The notes under the pieces were generated by a model, which ran no database searches, was not told the DNA's origin, and was given only the letters and a program-made list of their open reading frames with translations. A program made the translations under genes and the position numbers. Shown piece by piece: positions 7,014-13,925 of a stretch of 13,925 bases of DNA. How positions within the stretch are numbered: position 1 is the stretch's first letter; the number at the start of each line of letters is the position of its first letter. Source of the DNA: an uncultured Treponema sp. (lineage in GTDB: Bacteria > Spirochaetota > Spirochaetia > Treponematales > Treponemataceae); assembly GCA_947165795.1 (NCBI GenBank), contig CAMVBP010000027.1, positions 1 to 13,925 on the forward strand, written 5' to 3'.

Positions 7014-7042
7014 TTGCGATAAATAAATGATAGTATTAAAAT
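7014..7042 (+). promoter_or_regulatory. apt promoter
   Basis: TTGCGA (7014-7019), a 17-bp spacer and TAAAAT (7037-7042) form a sigma70-like promoter with start near 7049. The leader of about 37 nt contains a small CATGTA/TACATG hairpin (7050-7055 with 7063-7068) just before the Shine-Dalgarno GGAG (7075-7078). Confidence 0.6.
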
Positions 7043-7085
7043 ATTCATTCATGTAACAAATATACATGTTGTTTGGAGATTACTT

Positions 7086-7616
7086 ATGACCCTTTCAGAA
7101 TTGGATAAATCTATTCGTCGTGTTCCTGATTTCCCAAAGCCAGGAATCCTTTTTTATGATATTACAAGTATTCTTATGAATCCTGATGCTTTTAAGTTTT
7201 GTATTGATAAAATGGAAGAGCTTTATAAGAATTCAAAAATAGATGCAATTGCTGCTGTAGAGAGTCGTGGTTTTATATTTGCTGCACCTTTGGCAGAACG
7301 ATTAAATGTTCCTCTTGTTCTGGTTCGCAAAAAGGGAAAACTTCCCGGAGATACTTATGAATGCAGTTATTCGCTCGAATATGGAACAGCAACTGTAGAG
7401 GTTCATAAGGCTGACGTTTCAAAAGGTAAAAAATATATTGTAATAGATGATTTGATTGCAACAGGTGGTACGCTTTTAGCTGCTAAAAACCTGATTGAGC
7501 AAGGAGGCGGGGAAGTTACTGATTTCTTTGGCGTTATCGGTCTTCCCGCATTAAATTACGAGAAGGTTCTCTCACCTTGTAAAGTTACTACATTAATAAA
7601 TTACGATGGTGAGTAG
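7086..7616 (+). CDS. apt: Adenine phosphoribosyltransferase
   Basis: A 176-aa cytoplasmic purine-salvage enzyme that converts adenine plus PRPP to AMP and pyrophosphate. Diagnostic features are the N-terminal R-R-V-P-D-F-P-K-P-G-I-L-F-Y-D-I-T block (11-27), A-A-V-E-S-R-G-F-I-F near 56-65, R-K-x-G-K-L-P-G near 81-88, and the PRPP-binding loop V-I-D-D-L-I-A-T-G-G-T (119-129). Length is the normal 170-180 for the family. The start is set by GGAG 8 bp upstream and the promoter at 7014-7042. It is the first gene of a same-strand series with asnA, the radical-SAM-like gene and the pseudouridine synthase gene. Confidence 0.96.
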   Translation: MTLSELDKSIRRVPDFPKPGILFYDITSILMNPDAFKFCIDKMEELYKNSKIDAIAAVESRGFIFAAPLAERLNVPLVLVRKKGKLPGDTYECSYSLEYGTATVEVHKADVSKGKKYIVIDDLIATGGTLLAAKNLIEQGGGEVTDFFGVIGLPALNYEKVLSPCKVTTLINYDGE

Positions 7617-7653
7617 CCGGAATTCTCAAATCCGTTAAAAAGAAATGCTCAAT

Positions 7654-7670
7654 GGCAGGTTGTTCCTGCC
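7654..7670 (+). other. Small GC hairpin in the apt-asnA gap
   Basis: GGCAGG (7654-7659) pairs with CCTGCC (7665-7670) across a TTGTT loop. It is followed by GGCTCAAAAAATAA rather than a T-run, so it is not a standard terminator. It could stabilise or process the apt-asnA transcript, or be a weak attenuator before asnA, whose AAGGA Shine-Dalgarno is at 7692-7696. Confidence 0.3.
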
Positions 7671-7703
7671 GGCTCAAAAAATAACTGTATAAAGGATAAA
7701 ATT

Positions 7704-8735
7704 ATGATTAAATTACCTTCAAAATATAAATCGATTTTAAACACTAAAGAAACTGAACATGCGATTGTTTCTATTAAAGATTTCTTCCAGCTTGCACTTT
7801 CTACCGAATTAAACCTTACTCGTGTTACTGCTCCACTTTTTGTTGGAAGCGGAACTGGTATTAATGATGATTTGAACGGTGTTGAAAGACCTGTAAGTTT
7901 TCCTGTAAAGGATTTGAATGATTCTAAAATGGAAATTGTTCAGTCGCTTGCAAAATGGAAGAGACTAAAAGTAACTTCTCTTGGACTTGAACCTGGATTC
8001 GGAATTTATACAGATATGAATGCGCTCCGCCCGGATGAAACTCTTGATGCAATTCATTCAATTTATGTTGATCAGTGGGACTGGGAGATGGCAATTGATG
8101 AAAAAGACAGAACTGTTTATTATCTGCACGAAATTGTAAAAAAGGTTTACCGCTGTATCCAGCGAACTGAATTTTTCCTTTATGACAGATATCCTGCTTT
8201 GCAGCCAATCCTGCCAAAAGAAATTAAAATTCTTTATGCAGATGATTTGCAGCAGAAGTATCCAAAGCTTTCTCCAAAAGAACGCGAAGATAAAGTTGCT
8301 AAAGAATATGGTGCAGTGTTCATTACCGGTATCGGCGGTAAATTGCCGGACGGTTCAATTCACGACGGACGCGCTCCAGACTATGATGACTGGATTACAG
8401 AAAGCGGCGACGGCCACAGAGGATTGAACGGAGATATTCTTGTCTGGAACCCTGTTTTGAATTCTGCATTTGAACTTTCTTCTATGGGAATTCGTGTTAG
8501 TCCTGAAAGCTTAAAATTGCAGCTTGTAGAAAGAAATGCCGTAAAGCGCGAAAAACTTCCTTTCCATTCAAAATTGCTTAAAGGTGAACTTACTCAGACT
8601 CTTGGCGGTGGAATCGGACAGTCCAGACTTTGTATGTTCCTTTTGAGAAAGGCTCACATTGGAGAAACACAGGTAAGTGTATGGACTGATGCAATTAAAG
8701 CCGACTGTAAAAAGCGCGGAATTGATTTGCTGTAG
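7704..8735 (+). CDS. asnA: Aspartate-ammonia ligase (asparagine synthetase A)
   Basis: The 343-aa cytoplasmic enzyme makes asparagine from aspartate, ammonia and ATP. It has the class II aminoacyl-tRNA-synthetase-like fold and is close to the usual 330 aa. Typical blocks visible are T-A-P-L-F-V-G-x-G-T-G-I-N-D-D-L-N-G (42-59), V-Q-S-L-A-K-W-K-R (79-87), G-I-Y-T-D-M-N-A-L-R (100-109), the D-x-W-D-W-E block (123-128), L-N-G-D-I-L-V-W-N-P (241-250), E-L-S-S-M-G-I-R-V (257-265), and the ATP-binding motif 3 G-G-G-I-G-Q-S-R (301-308). AAGGA lies 7 bp before the start. Probably transcribed with apt and the next two genes (29- and 16-bp gaps after it). Confidence 0.97.
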   Translation: MIKLPSKYKSILNTKETEHAIVSIKDFFQLALSTELNLTRVTAPLFVGSGTGINDDLNGVERPVSFPVKDLNDSKMEIVQSLAKWKRLKVTSLGLEPGFGIYTDMNALRPDETLDAIHSIYVDQWDWEMAIDEKDRTVYYLHEIVKKVYRCIQRTEFFLYDRYPALQPILPKEIKILYADDLQQKYPKLSPKEREDKVAKEYGAVFITGIGGKLPDGSIHDGRAPDYDDWITESGDGHRGLNGDILVWNPVLNSAFELSSMGIRVSPESLKLQLVERNAVKREKLPFHSKLLKGELTQTLGGGIGQSRLCMFLLRKAHIGETQVSVWTDAIKADCKKRGIDLL

Positions 8736-8764
8736 TTTTTCAACGGAATTATTTTGGGTATGTG

Positions 8765-9748
8765 ATGGATAAAGAATATTCTTTTTCAATTGATGAAATT
8801 GAGTCTCATATTCAAGATTTGCCTGCAAAAGGTGTAACTGAACTTTCTGTACATGATGAATCTTTTGCAGGTAATAAAAACCGTATTTTAAAATTTGCAG
8901 ATTCTGCATTAAAAAATGCTCCCGATATTTTTTATACAATCCTTATAGATGCTTCCATAATAGACAGGGAAATTATTAACGCTTTTTCCAAATTGTTCTG
9001 TTCCCTTGAAATTCCTTTAAATTGTAAGGATAAAAACGGGCATTTATTATTTGATAAAAAATTTTATGCTTCAAAGGCGCGGCTGCTTAATGAAGGCGGA
9101 ATTGTTTTTGGTTTTCAGTTAAAGTATGCTGCTTATCCTTCAGATACCCTTAAACTGTTTTTAGAAAGAATGGATTTTGCAGTTCAGCAGTATCCTAATC
9201 ATATAGATTTTCCGCAGATAGAAAATAATGAAATTCAGGCATCTGTTACTGGCTTCTTTTCTGCTCAGGATATCCGCCATGCCCGAGACACTGCATTTTC
9301 TACGCGAACCTTTTATTCAGCCGGACGCGCAGTTCCTTGGTTTCTTTCTCTTTTAAAACCTCTGAAAATTTATCCTTCAAGATTTTTTGAAGATTTTGCT
9401 GAATGGCAGCGCTGTAACAATTGTGATTTTAAAAGCGGATTTTCTCCGGAAGCAGAAAAACATGAAGCTATAGAAAAAATGCAGCTTTTATTTATAGAAG
9501 AAAAATATGAAGAAAAAAGATGTCATGAACTTTTAGCGGCTGCAAAAGATATTATAAAAATAAACGGTGCTTATTCTCGTCTTGTCGGTGAAGGCGAGGA
9601 AAGTATTGTAGAAACTTCTTACAACCCGGATGATTTGTTTGGTCCTGAATCTATGGATTTAAAATTATTTGTAGAAAATGTCTGCATGGAAAACTGCAGG
9701 ACAAAGTTTTTTATTAACGGTAATAATCCGGATTACGCAATAGAGTAA
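8765..9748 (+). CDS. Radical-SAM-like conserved protein lacking the CxxxCxxC motif; function unknown
   Basis: 327 aa. I do not recognise a named family. Residues 8-50 (SIDEIESHIQDLPAKGVTEL then SVHDESFAGNKNRIL) resemble the part of a radical-SAM barrel that normally follows the iron-sulfur cluster loop (E-I-x-x-L-x-x-x-G-V-x-E-L-x-x-x-D-x-x-F-x-x-N). Yet the protein begins there, and no CxxxCxxC occurs in it or in the 29 bp after asnA. Cysteines do occur later as C-N-N-C (217-220) and C-M-E-N-C (307-311). A charged, probably helical segment spans about 228-265. No signal peptide or membrane segment. The start is ATG 8765, with GGG 6 bp upstream; an in-frame GTG at 8762 is the alternative. It sits between asnA and the pseudouridine synthase gene. 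The radical-SAM relation is a pattern judgement, not an alignment. Confidence 0.7.
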   Translation: MDKEYSFSIDEIESHIQDLPAKGVTELSVHDESFAGNKNRILKFADSALKNAPDIFYTILIDASIIDREIINAFSKLFCSLEIPLNCKDKNGHLLFDKKFYASKARLLNEGGIVFGFQLKYAAYPSDTLKLFLERMDFAVQQYPNHIDFPQIENNEIQASVTGFFSAQDIRHARDTAFSTRTFYSAGRAVPWFLSLLKPLKIYPSRFFEDFAEWQRCNNCDFKSGFSPEAEKHEAIEKMQLLFIEEKYEEKRCHELLAAAKDIIKINGAYSRLVGEGEESIVETSYNPDDLFGPESMDLKLFVENVCMENCRTKFFINGNNPDYAIE

Positions 9749-9764
9749 AATCAAGCTGCAGAAC

Positions 9765-10793
9765 ATGAAAAAAAATATTCTTTTACATTCAATAGTAAAT
9801 GTCCGGCTGGATTTATTTTTGCGTGAACAGCTTCCCGTTTCCTTAAAAAACGAAAATCTTTCCAATTCAAAAATACGAAGGCTTATTCTTTGCGGCGCGG
9901 TAAAAGTTAATGGGAAAATAGTTACACGGCCTTCTTTTGAACTGCGCGGAAAATCAGAAGTTCTGATAAATTTTGATTCAGAAAAATTCTTTTTTGAAAA
10001 ACAGCCTGATGACGTTAATTTTGTTTTGAGCGAAAAAGAAATTCTTTACGAAGATGAAAATTTGATTTTTATAAATAAGCCTGCGTTTTTTCCTGTTGAG
10101 CAGACAATAACCGGAAACCGCGCAAATCTTCATGATGTGCTTGTTGATTTTTTGTGGGCGCGGAATAAAGCTTTAAGGAATCCGCCTTATGCAGGAATTA
10201 TGCATCGTCTGGACAGAACGACAAGCGGTGTAATTCTTTTTACAAAAAACCGTACCGTGAATAAAGAGGTTTCGGAGATTTTTCAGGAACATAAGCTTAC
10301 AAAAAAATATCTTGCCGTAGTTGAAAAGCCGGAAAATTCAGCGGGCGGGAAAAATAAATTTGCAAATGGAAAATCCGGTACGGTTCAGGATAAAATTTTA
10401 CCGGGCGCTCATTTTTGCTTAGAAATATTTATGAATAGAATTTCTAAAAGTTCGCAGAATGCAAAGTGGGGCAGAGTTTCTGAAAAAGACGGCGGACTTT
10501 ATTCCAAAACGGAATTTTCTGTTTTAAAAGAAATTACGATTGAAAATAAAAAATGTTTTCTTATAGAGTGCAATCTTTTTACCGGAAGAACGCATCAGAT
10601 TCGGGTACATCTTGCGGAAGAAGGAATGCCGGTTCTTGGAGACACTTTGTACGGCGGAAGTGAAGCTGAACGAATTTATCTTCATTCTGCAGAGCTGGCA
10701 TTTACGATTGGTGAAAAAAATTACGATGTAAAATGTTTACCCGATTGGGAAAGTGCTGGGAGCCCCGCAGTCCGCGACGCGGATGAGCGTTAG
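9765..10793 (+). CDS. RluA/RluD-family 23S rRNA pseudouridine synthase
   Basis: The 342-aa protein isomerises uridine in RNA. An S4-like RNA-binding region lies at about 12-70 (R-L-D-L-F-L-R and I-R-R-L-I-x-x-G-A-V-K-V-N-G). The catalytic block H-R-L-D-R-x-T-S-G-V (147-156) carries Asp150. The G-R-T-H-Q-I-R-V-H-L block (274-283) and L-G-D-x-L-Y-G-G (291-298) complete the RluA-type signature. Which uridine is modified cannot be told. A lysine/serine-rich insert at about 190-245 is longer than in minimal homologues. The last ten or so residues (S-P-A-V-R-D-A-D-E-R) are encoded by the GC-rich palindromic element starting near 10759, which also gives the stop. The native end was probably close to the C-L-P-D-W before it (inference). 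The Shine-Dalgarno is weak; it lies 16 bp after the preceding gene. Confidence 0.93.
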   Translation: MKKNILLHSIVNVRLDLFLREQLPVSLKNENLSNSKIRRLILCGAVKVNGKIVTRPSFELRGKSEVLINFDSEKFFFEKQPDDVNFVLSEKEILYEDENLIFINKPAFFPVEQTITGNRANLHDVLVDFLWARNKALRNPPYAGIMHRLDRTTSGVILFTKNRTVNKEVSEIFQEHKLTKKYLAVVEKPENSAGGKNKFANGKSGTVQDKILPGAHFCLEIFMNRISKSSQNAKWGRVSEKDGGLYSKTEFSVLKEITIENKKCFLIECNLFTGRTHQIRVHLAEEGMPVLGDTLYGGSEAERIYLHSAELAFTIGEKNYDVKCLPDWESAGSPAVRDADER

Positions 10794-10831
10794 CGAAGGG
10801 CGGACATAACGGCCGCCCGCAAGGGCGGTTC
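10759..10831. repeat. GC-rich palindromic element at a convergent gene end
   Basis: This block contrasts with the AT-rich surroundings and contains two nested palindromes. GTCCGC (10770-10775) pairs with GCGGAC (10800-10805), and CCGCCC (10813-10818) pairs with GGGCGG (10823-10828) around a GCAA tetraloop. G-U pairs extend the second stem by two. The element overlaps the 3' end of the pseudouridine synthase gene and ends 12 bp before the GH127 stop on the other strand. There is no T-run, so any terminator role is weak. The 9-mer GGGCGGTTC recurs at 1546-1554, supporting a dispersed repeat family. Confidence 0.6.
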
Positions 10832-10843
10832 CCCCATAAAAGT

Positions 10844-12661
10844 CTAAAGCTTTGTCCAGTAAACCGTATATTTCTGGTCGGTAACTTCATACAGCGGAAT
10901 AAAAGTTGTTTCTCTTTCCTGATTAATTGTTCTGTATGTAGACTGCTGCCATGGGAATGCTTCGTAAGTATGTTCTTTTGCCTGTCTTAAAACGCTTGGC
11001 AAGCCCTGAGGTGCTTTTAAGCCGTAGTCGTTATCTGAAATTCCTGCAAGTACAATAGGTCCTTCCAGAATTGCAGATTTTTCCGGCATATCGCTTAATT
11101 TAGATTCAATAAGGTTTGCAGGCAGGTAAACGATTACTTCTTCGTCTTTCCAGTGCTTTTTAATATTCAAAAATCCGCTCTTATCGCAGTTTGCAGGAAC
11201 GTCAATTTCGCTGCCGTTTACTGTTACGGTTGGCTTTCCTGCAATCCATGAAGGAATTCTAAAGGAAAGCGTAAAGTCGCTGTCGGCTTCTATGTTGAAT
11301 TTTAAAAGCCATCTTGAATCGTGTCCCTCGGAATTATCATCAAAGAATTCTGCGGCAGAATAATATTTCATTCCTGAAGTCTGTGTAATTTTAATTTTGT
11401 CTTCGCCAAATTTAAAATTCGAAACTGTAGGAATATACTGGCTTACAAAAATACGTCTTTCTTCTTCGTTCTGATAGTATGTAAGGCGCGGATAAATTGT
11501 CTGTGCCTGAATCATTGTTCCGTGACAGCACCAGAAGTCGCGGGTTTTTGTTCCCCATTTTTTTATGCTTCCAGATTTTAAAGGTAAGAAATAAGTCGGC
11601 ATTCCGGTATAACGGTTTTGCTGCGCAAGGAATCCGTTGTAAATATTTTTTTCGATGTAATCAAGATAAGATGCACTTCCTGTAAAGCGGAAAAGGTAAT
11701 CTGCAACGCGTACCATGTTATAAACCGTACAGAATTCCTGATTTCGTTCGCCGATAAACTGGCCTGCTTCGTGCTGTGGTGTCCAGAATTCTCCGGCGCC
11801 CTGACCGCCTGTACAGTAAGATTCGCGTTCGGTTACTGCGCATTTCCAGAATTTTTCTACTATATCAAAATATTTTTTTTCGCCTGTAATTTCGTAAAGT
11901 CTTGCTGCGCCATGAATGAACGGAATACTTGCATTTTGATGGGCACTTGTAAGCGGATCCTTGCCGTTTAATAAGTCATCAAAAATAGCAGGATTTTCAT
12001 ATCGCTCTGCAAGTGTTTTGAATTTTGGTCTGTTTGTAAGCTCGAATAAGTCGGCCCAGACTTCTATCATTCCGCCCTGTTCACCTTTGTAAATTGCCTG
12101 CGGAGTATCTGACTTAATGATTTTGTCAGTCCATTTCATATACCAGTCGCCAAGTCCGTTTAAGATTGTAAGGGCCTTGCGGTTTCCTGCATAAATGTTT
12201 GCGTGCAAAAGTCCAAGAATGAGCTTATGCATTGTATATTGCGGCGACCAGATATATTCCTGGGTTTCGAGCCTTGCAAAATATTTTTCTGGAATTGGAC
12301 CGACCCATTTTCCGCCGTTTAAATCCTGGCATCTGGCGAGTTCATCTACAATGAAATTTAATTTTGCCTTTAATTCTGCGTCGTTATTTTCGGCAACAAG
12401 CATTGCTGCTGCAGAAAGCCAATGGCCAAGAAAGTGACCTCTAAGCTGGCATACCGGCGATTCCCAGCCCCAGTGAAGTTTTGTGTTTTCCGGATCGTTG
12501 ATAACCAGTGCACCTGGAATTTGAATTCCTGCTTCCAGATAATAATTCTGCAAAAGCGCGGTAGAATCTAATTCCATTAAATAATCTCTGTTAATTTTTG
12601 CGCGGTCAAAAAAAAGACCTGATAAAAGTTGTACGTCATTAAAATTTGTCTGTGTAATCAT
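10844..12661 (-). CDS. Glycoside hydrolase family 127-like beta-L-arabinofuranosidase (DUF1680)
   Basis: 605 aa from the chosen ATG at 12661. An in-frame upstream ATG (12757) would add 32 phenylalanine-rich residues and swallow the promoter TATACT, so it is rejected. An (alpha/alpha)6 barrel is expected: Q-L-R-G-H-F-L-G-H-W (72-81), D-L-N-G-G-K-W-V-G-x-I-P-E (113-125) and P-Q-Y-T-M-H-K (140-146) are family blocks. The zinc-cysteine catalytic centre of GH127 is visible: Glu309-x-Cys311 (N-Q-E-F-C) and Cys378-Cys379 (F-W-C-C-H-G-T), with Glu291 (G-A-G-E-F-W) the likely acid/base. It has no signal peptide, so it acts in the cytoplasm and releases L-arabinose from imported oligosaccharides of plant glycoproteins, pectin or arabinoxylan. 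GH146-type activity is an alternative. No Shine-Dalgarno. It converges on the pseudouridine synthase gene and diverges from grpE. Confidence 0.9.
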   Translation of the reverse strand: MITQTNFNDVQLLSGLFFDRAKINRDYLMELDSTALLQNYYLEAGIQIPGALVINDPENTKLHWGWESPVCQLRGHFLGHWLSAAAMLVAENNDAELKAKLNFIVDELARCQDLNGGKWVGPIPEKYFARLETQEYIWSPQYTMHKLILGLLHANIYAGNRKALTILNGLGDWYMKWTDKIIKSDTPQAIYKGEQGGMIEVWADLFELTNRPKFKTLAERYENPAIFDDLLNGKDPLTSAHQNASIPFIHGAARLYEITGEKKYFDIVEKFWKCAVTERESYCTGGQGAGEFWTPQHEAGQFIGERNQEFCTVYNMVRVADYLFRFTGSASYLDYIEKNIYNGFLAQQNRYTGMPTYFLPLKSGSIKKWGTKTRDFWCCHGTMIQAQTIYPRLTYYQNEEERRIFVSQYIPTVSNFKFGEDKIKITQTSGMKYYSAAEFFDDNSEGHDSRWLLKFNIEADSDFTLSFRIPSWIAGKPTVTVNGSEIDVPANCDKSGFLNIKKHWKDEEVIVYLPANLIESKLSDMPEKSAILEGPIVLAGISDNDYGLKAPQGLPSVLRQAKEHTYEAFPWQQSTYRTINQERETTFIPLYEVTDQKYTVYWTKL

Positions 12662-12667
12662 ATTATC

Positions 12668-12697
12668 AGTATAGCACGTAATAAAAAAAAATGTGAA
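12668..12697 (-). promoter_or_regulatory. GH127 promoter predicting a leaderless mRNA
   Basis: On the minus strand, TTCACA (12697-12692, 5 of 6 to -35), an 18-bp spacer and TATACT (12673-12668) with an upstream TGC extended -10 form a good sigma70 promoter. Six bases (GATAAT) separate the -10 from the ATG, so the predicted first transcribed base is the A of the start codon. No Shine-Dalgarno exists before this ATG. Confidence 0.55.
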
Positions 12698-12739
12698 ATT
12701 TATGCGGAATATTTTTTGACAAAAAAATTTAAAAAAATA

Positions 12740-12769
12740 TTGACCTTTTATACCCAAAATTATTAATTT
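12740..12769 (+). promoter_or_regulatory. Candidate grpE promoter
   Basis: TTGACC (12740-12745), 18 bp and TAATTT (12764-12769) form the best-spaced pair. A second TTGACA at 12716-12721 lies 24 bp upstream. Nearer the gene is AACTATAGAAT (12771-12781), an 11-mer also present 36 bp before the GH43 ATG (1568-1578). No CIRCE-type TTAGCACTC inverted repeat (the HrcA operator) is present. The Shine-Dalgarno GGTGG is at 12795-12799. Confidence 0.4.
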
Positions 12770-12806
12770 TAACTATAGAATATAAAATTTTTGATGGTGG
12801 AAACTA

Positions 12807-13424
12807 ATGGCTGAAGAAAAAACAGAACAGACTGACCCTTCGACAAGTTCAGAATCTTCTGAAGCTCAGACAACAGAAAATGAGGCTTCTAAAACTGCAG
12901 ATGCTGCCGCTGAGTCTTCTACTGGTTCAGAGCCCGAAAATGAGAAAAAAGAGCTTACTCCAGAAGAAAAAATTGCAAAATTGGAAGCCGAAAATGCTGA
13001 TTTAAAAGACCAGCTTTTGCGCCGTGCTGCCGATTTTGATAACTACAGAAAGCGCATGATGAAGGAAAAGCAGGAAACTTATGATTATGCAAATGCATCG
13101 CTGCTTGGAGACCTTCTTGACAGTTTGGATAATTTTGACCGCACAATTGATGCTGCAAAAGACGCAAAGGATGCAAAATCGATTGCAGACGGAATCAAAA
13201 TGATAAATAAAAGCCTTGTAAAGCTTTTAGGCGAAAAATATGGTCTTGCTGCTTATGGAGAAGAAGGAGATGAATTCAATCCTGATGAGCATGAGGCAAT
13301 TGGCCGCGTAGAAGATGAAAAGGCTAAAAAGGAAACATTGGCTCAGGTTTATCTTAAGGGATATAAACTGAAGGATAAAGTTATTCGTCACGCTAAGGTA
13401 ATGGTAAAGGTACCGAAGGCGTGA
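12807..13424 (+). CDS. grpE: Nucleotide exchange factor GrpE (HSP70 cofactor)
   Basis: 205 aa. It releases ADP from DnaK as a homodimer in the cytoplasm. Residues 1-48 are an acidic, Ser/Glu/Ala-rich disordered tail, and about 50-95 form the long dimeric coiled coil (E-E-K-I-A-K-L-E-A-E-N-A-D-L-K then R-R-A-A-D-F-D-N-Y-R-K-R). L-L-D-S-L-D-N-F-D-R (103-112) is the four-helix-bundle block. The C-terminal beta domain carries F-N-P-D-E-H-E-A-I (157-165) and ends with K-G-Y-K-L-K-D-K-V-I-R-H-A-K-V-M-V (184-200). All are standard GrpE signatures. It is followed by dnaK after a structured 116-bp gap. No hrcA lies upstream, where a divergent GH127 gene sits instead. The ATG follows GGTGG by 7 bp. Confidence 0.96.
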   Translation: MAEEKTEQTDPSTSSESSEAQTTENEASKTADAAAESSTGSEPENEKKELTPEEKIAKLEAENADLKDQLLRRAADFDNYRKRMMKEKQETYDYANASLLGDLLDSLDNFDRTIDAAKDAKDAKSIADGIKMINKSLVKLLGEKYGLAAYGEEGDEFNPDEHEAIGRVEDEKAKKETLAQVYLKGYKLKDKVIRHAKVMVKVPKA

Positions 13425-13449
13425 TATTAAATAGAAAATAATTAAAAAG

Positions 13450-13925
<476 letters not shown>

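Noticed and set aside
10702..10890. Minus-strand 62-codon frame across the GC-rich element
   Set aside because: It overlaps the pseudouridine synthase and GH127 gene ends, is composed of the repeat in another frame and has no Shine-Dalgarno.
12662..12757. 32-residue N-terminal extension of the GH127 gene (ATG at 12757)
   Set aside because: The extension is low-complexity and Phe/Ile-rich, has no Shine-Dalgarno, would include the TATACT promoter, and the family homology begins with the ATG at 12661.
12662..12806. CIRCE/HrcA operator upstream of grpE
   Set aside because: I looked for TTAGCACTC-N9-GAGTGCTAA or a close variant and found none.

Overview
The window is AT-rich DNA that reads like a free-living or gut/rumen spirochaete, most likely a plant-polysaccharide-using Treponema. 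The reasons are the low GC coding style, an AsnA-type asparagine synthetase, a grpE-dnaK pair, many lysine/phenylalanine-rich proteins, and carbohydrate-active enzymes scattered among housekeeping genes. This assignment rests on overall character and remembered family distribution, not on a search.

Layout. A minus-strand gene, cut by the left edge (1-1302), encodes an exported beta-propeller sensor protein. It diverges from a plus-strand GH43 glycosidase (1615-2586) across a 312-bp regulatory region that holds a paired palindrome. A strong terminator follows GH43, and a promoter placed almost inside it appears to drive aroA (2693-4018). Two minus-strand genes converge on aroA: a sialate-O-acetylesterase-like SGNH esterase (5234-6919), then a lipoprotein of the endonuclease/exonuclease/phosphatase family (4065-5147). 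A divergent region with a 16-bp-arm perfect palindrome separates the esterase from a plus-strand cluster: apt (7086-7616), asnA (7704-8735), a radical-SAM-like protein without an iron-sulfur cluster motif (8765-9748) and an RluD-type pseudouridine synthase (9765-10793). The last gene runs into a GC-rich palindromic element that supplies its stop codon. A GH127 beta-L-arabinofuranosidase (10844-12661, minus) converges on it and diverges from grpE (12807-13424). dnaK starts at 13541 and runs off the right edge.

How the genes fit together. GH43, the acetylesterase and GH127 all lack signal peptides. Together they would remove xylose/arabinose units, acetyl groups and beta-L-arabinofuranose from imported hemicellulose or arabinose-containing oligosaccharides in the cytoplasm. 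The propeller protein beside GH43 is the obvious candidate sensor for such sugars. The rest is housekeeping: shikimate pathway, purine salvage, asparagine synthesis, rRNA modification and protein folding.

The most unusual non-coding signal is the dnaK leader (13450-13541). It contains a long stacked hairpin and an overlapping, mutually exclusive 10-bp hairpin whose loop holds the Shine-Dalgarno sequence and whose stem ends at the start codon. It looks like a translational switch or RNA thermometer candidate. Other points of interest are two genes with predicted leaderless or near-leaderless transcripts (GH127, aroA), GC-rich hairpin elements with GCAA loops, and the cluster-less radical-SAM-like protein.
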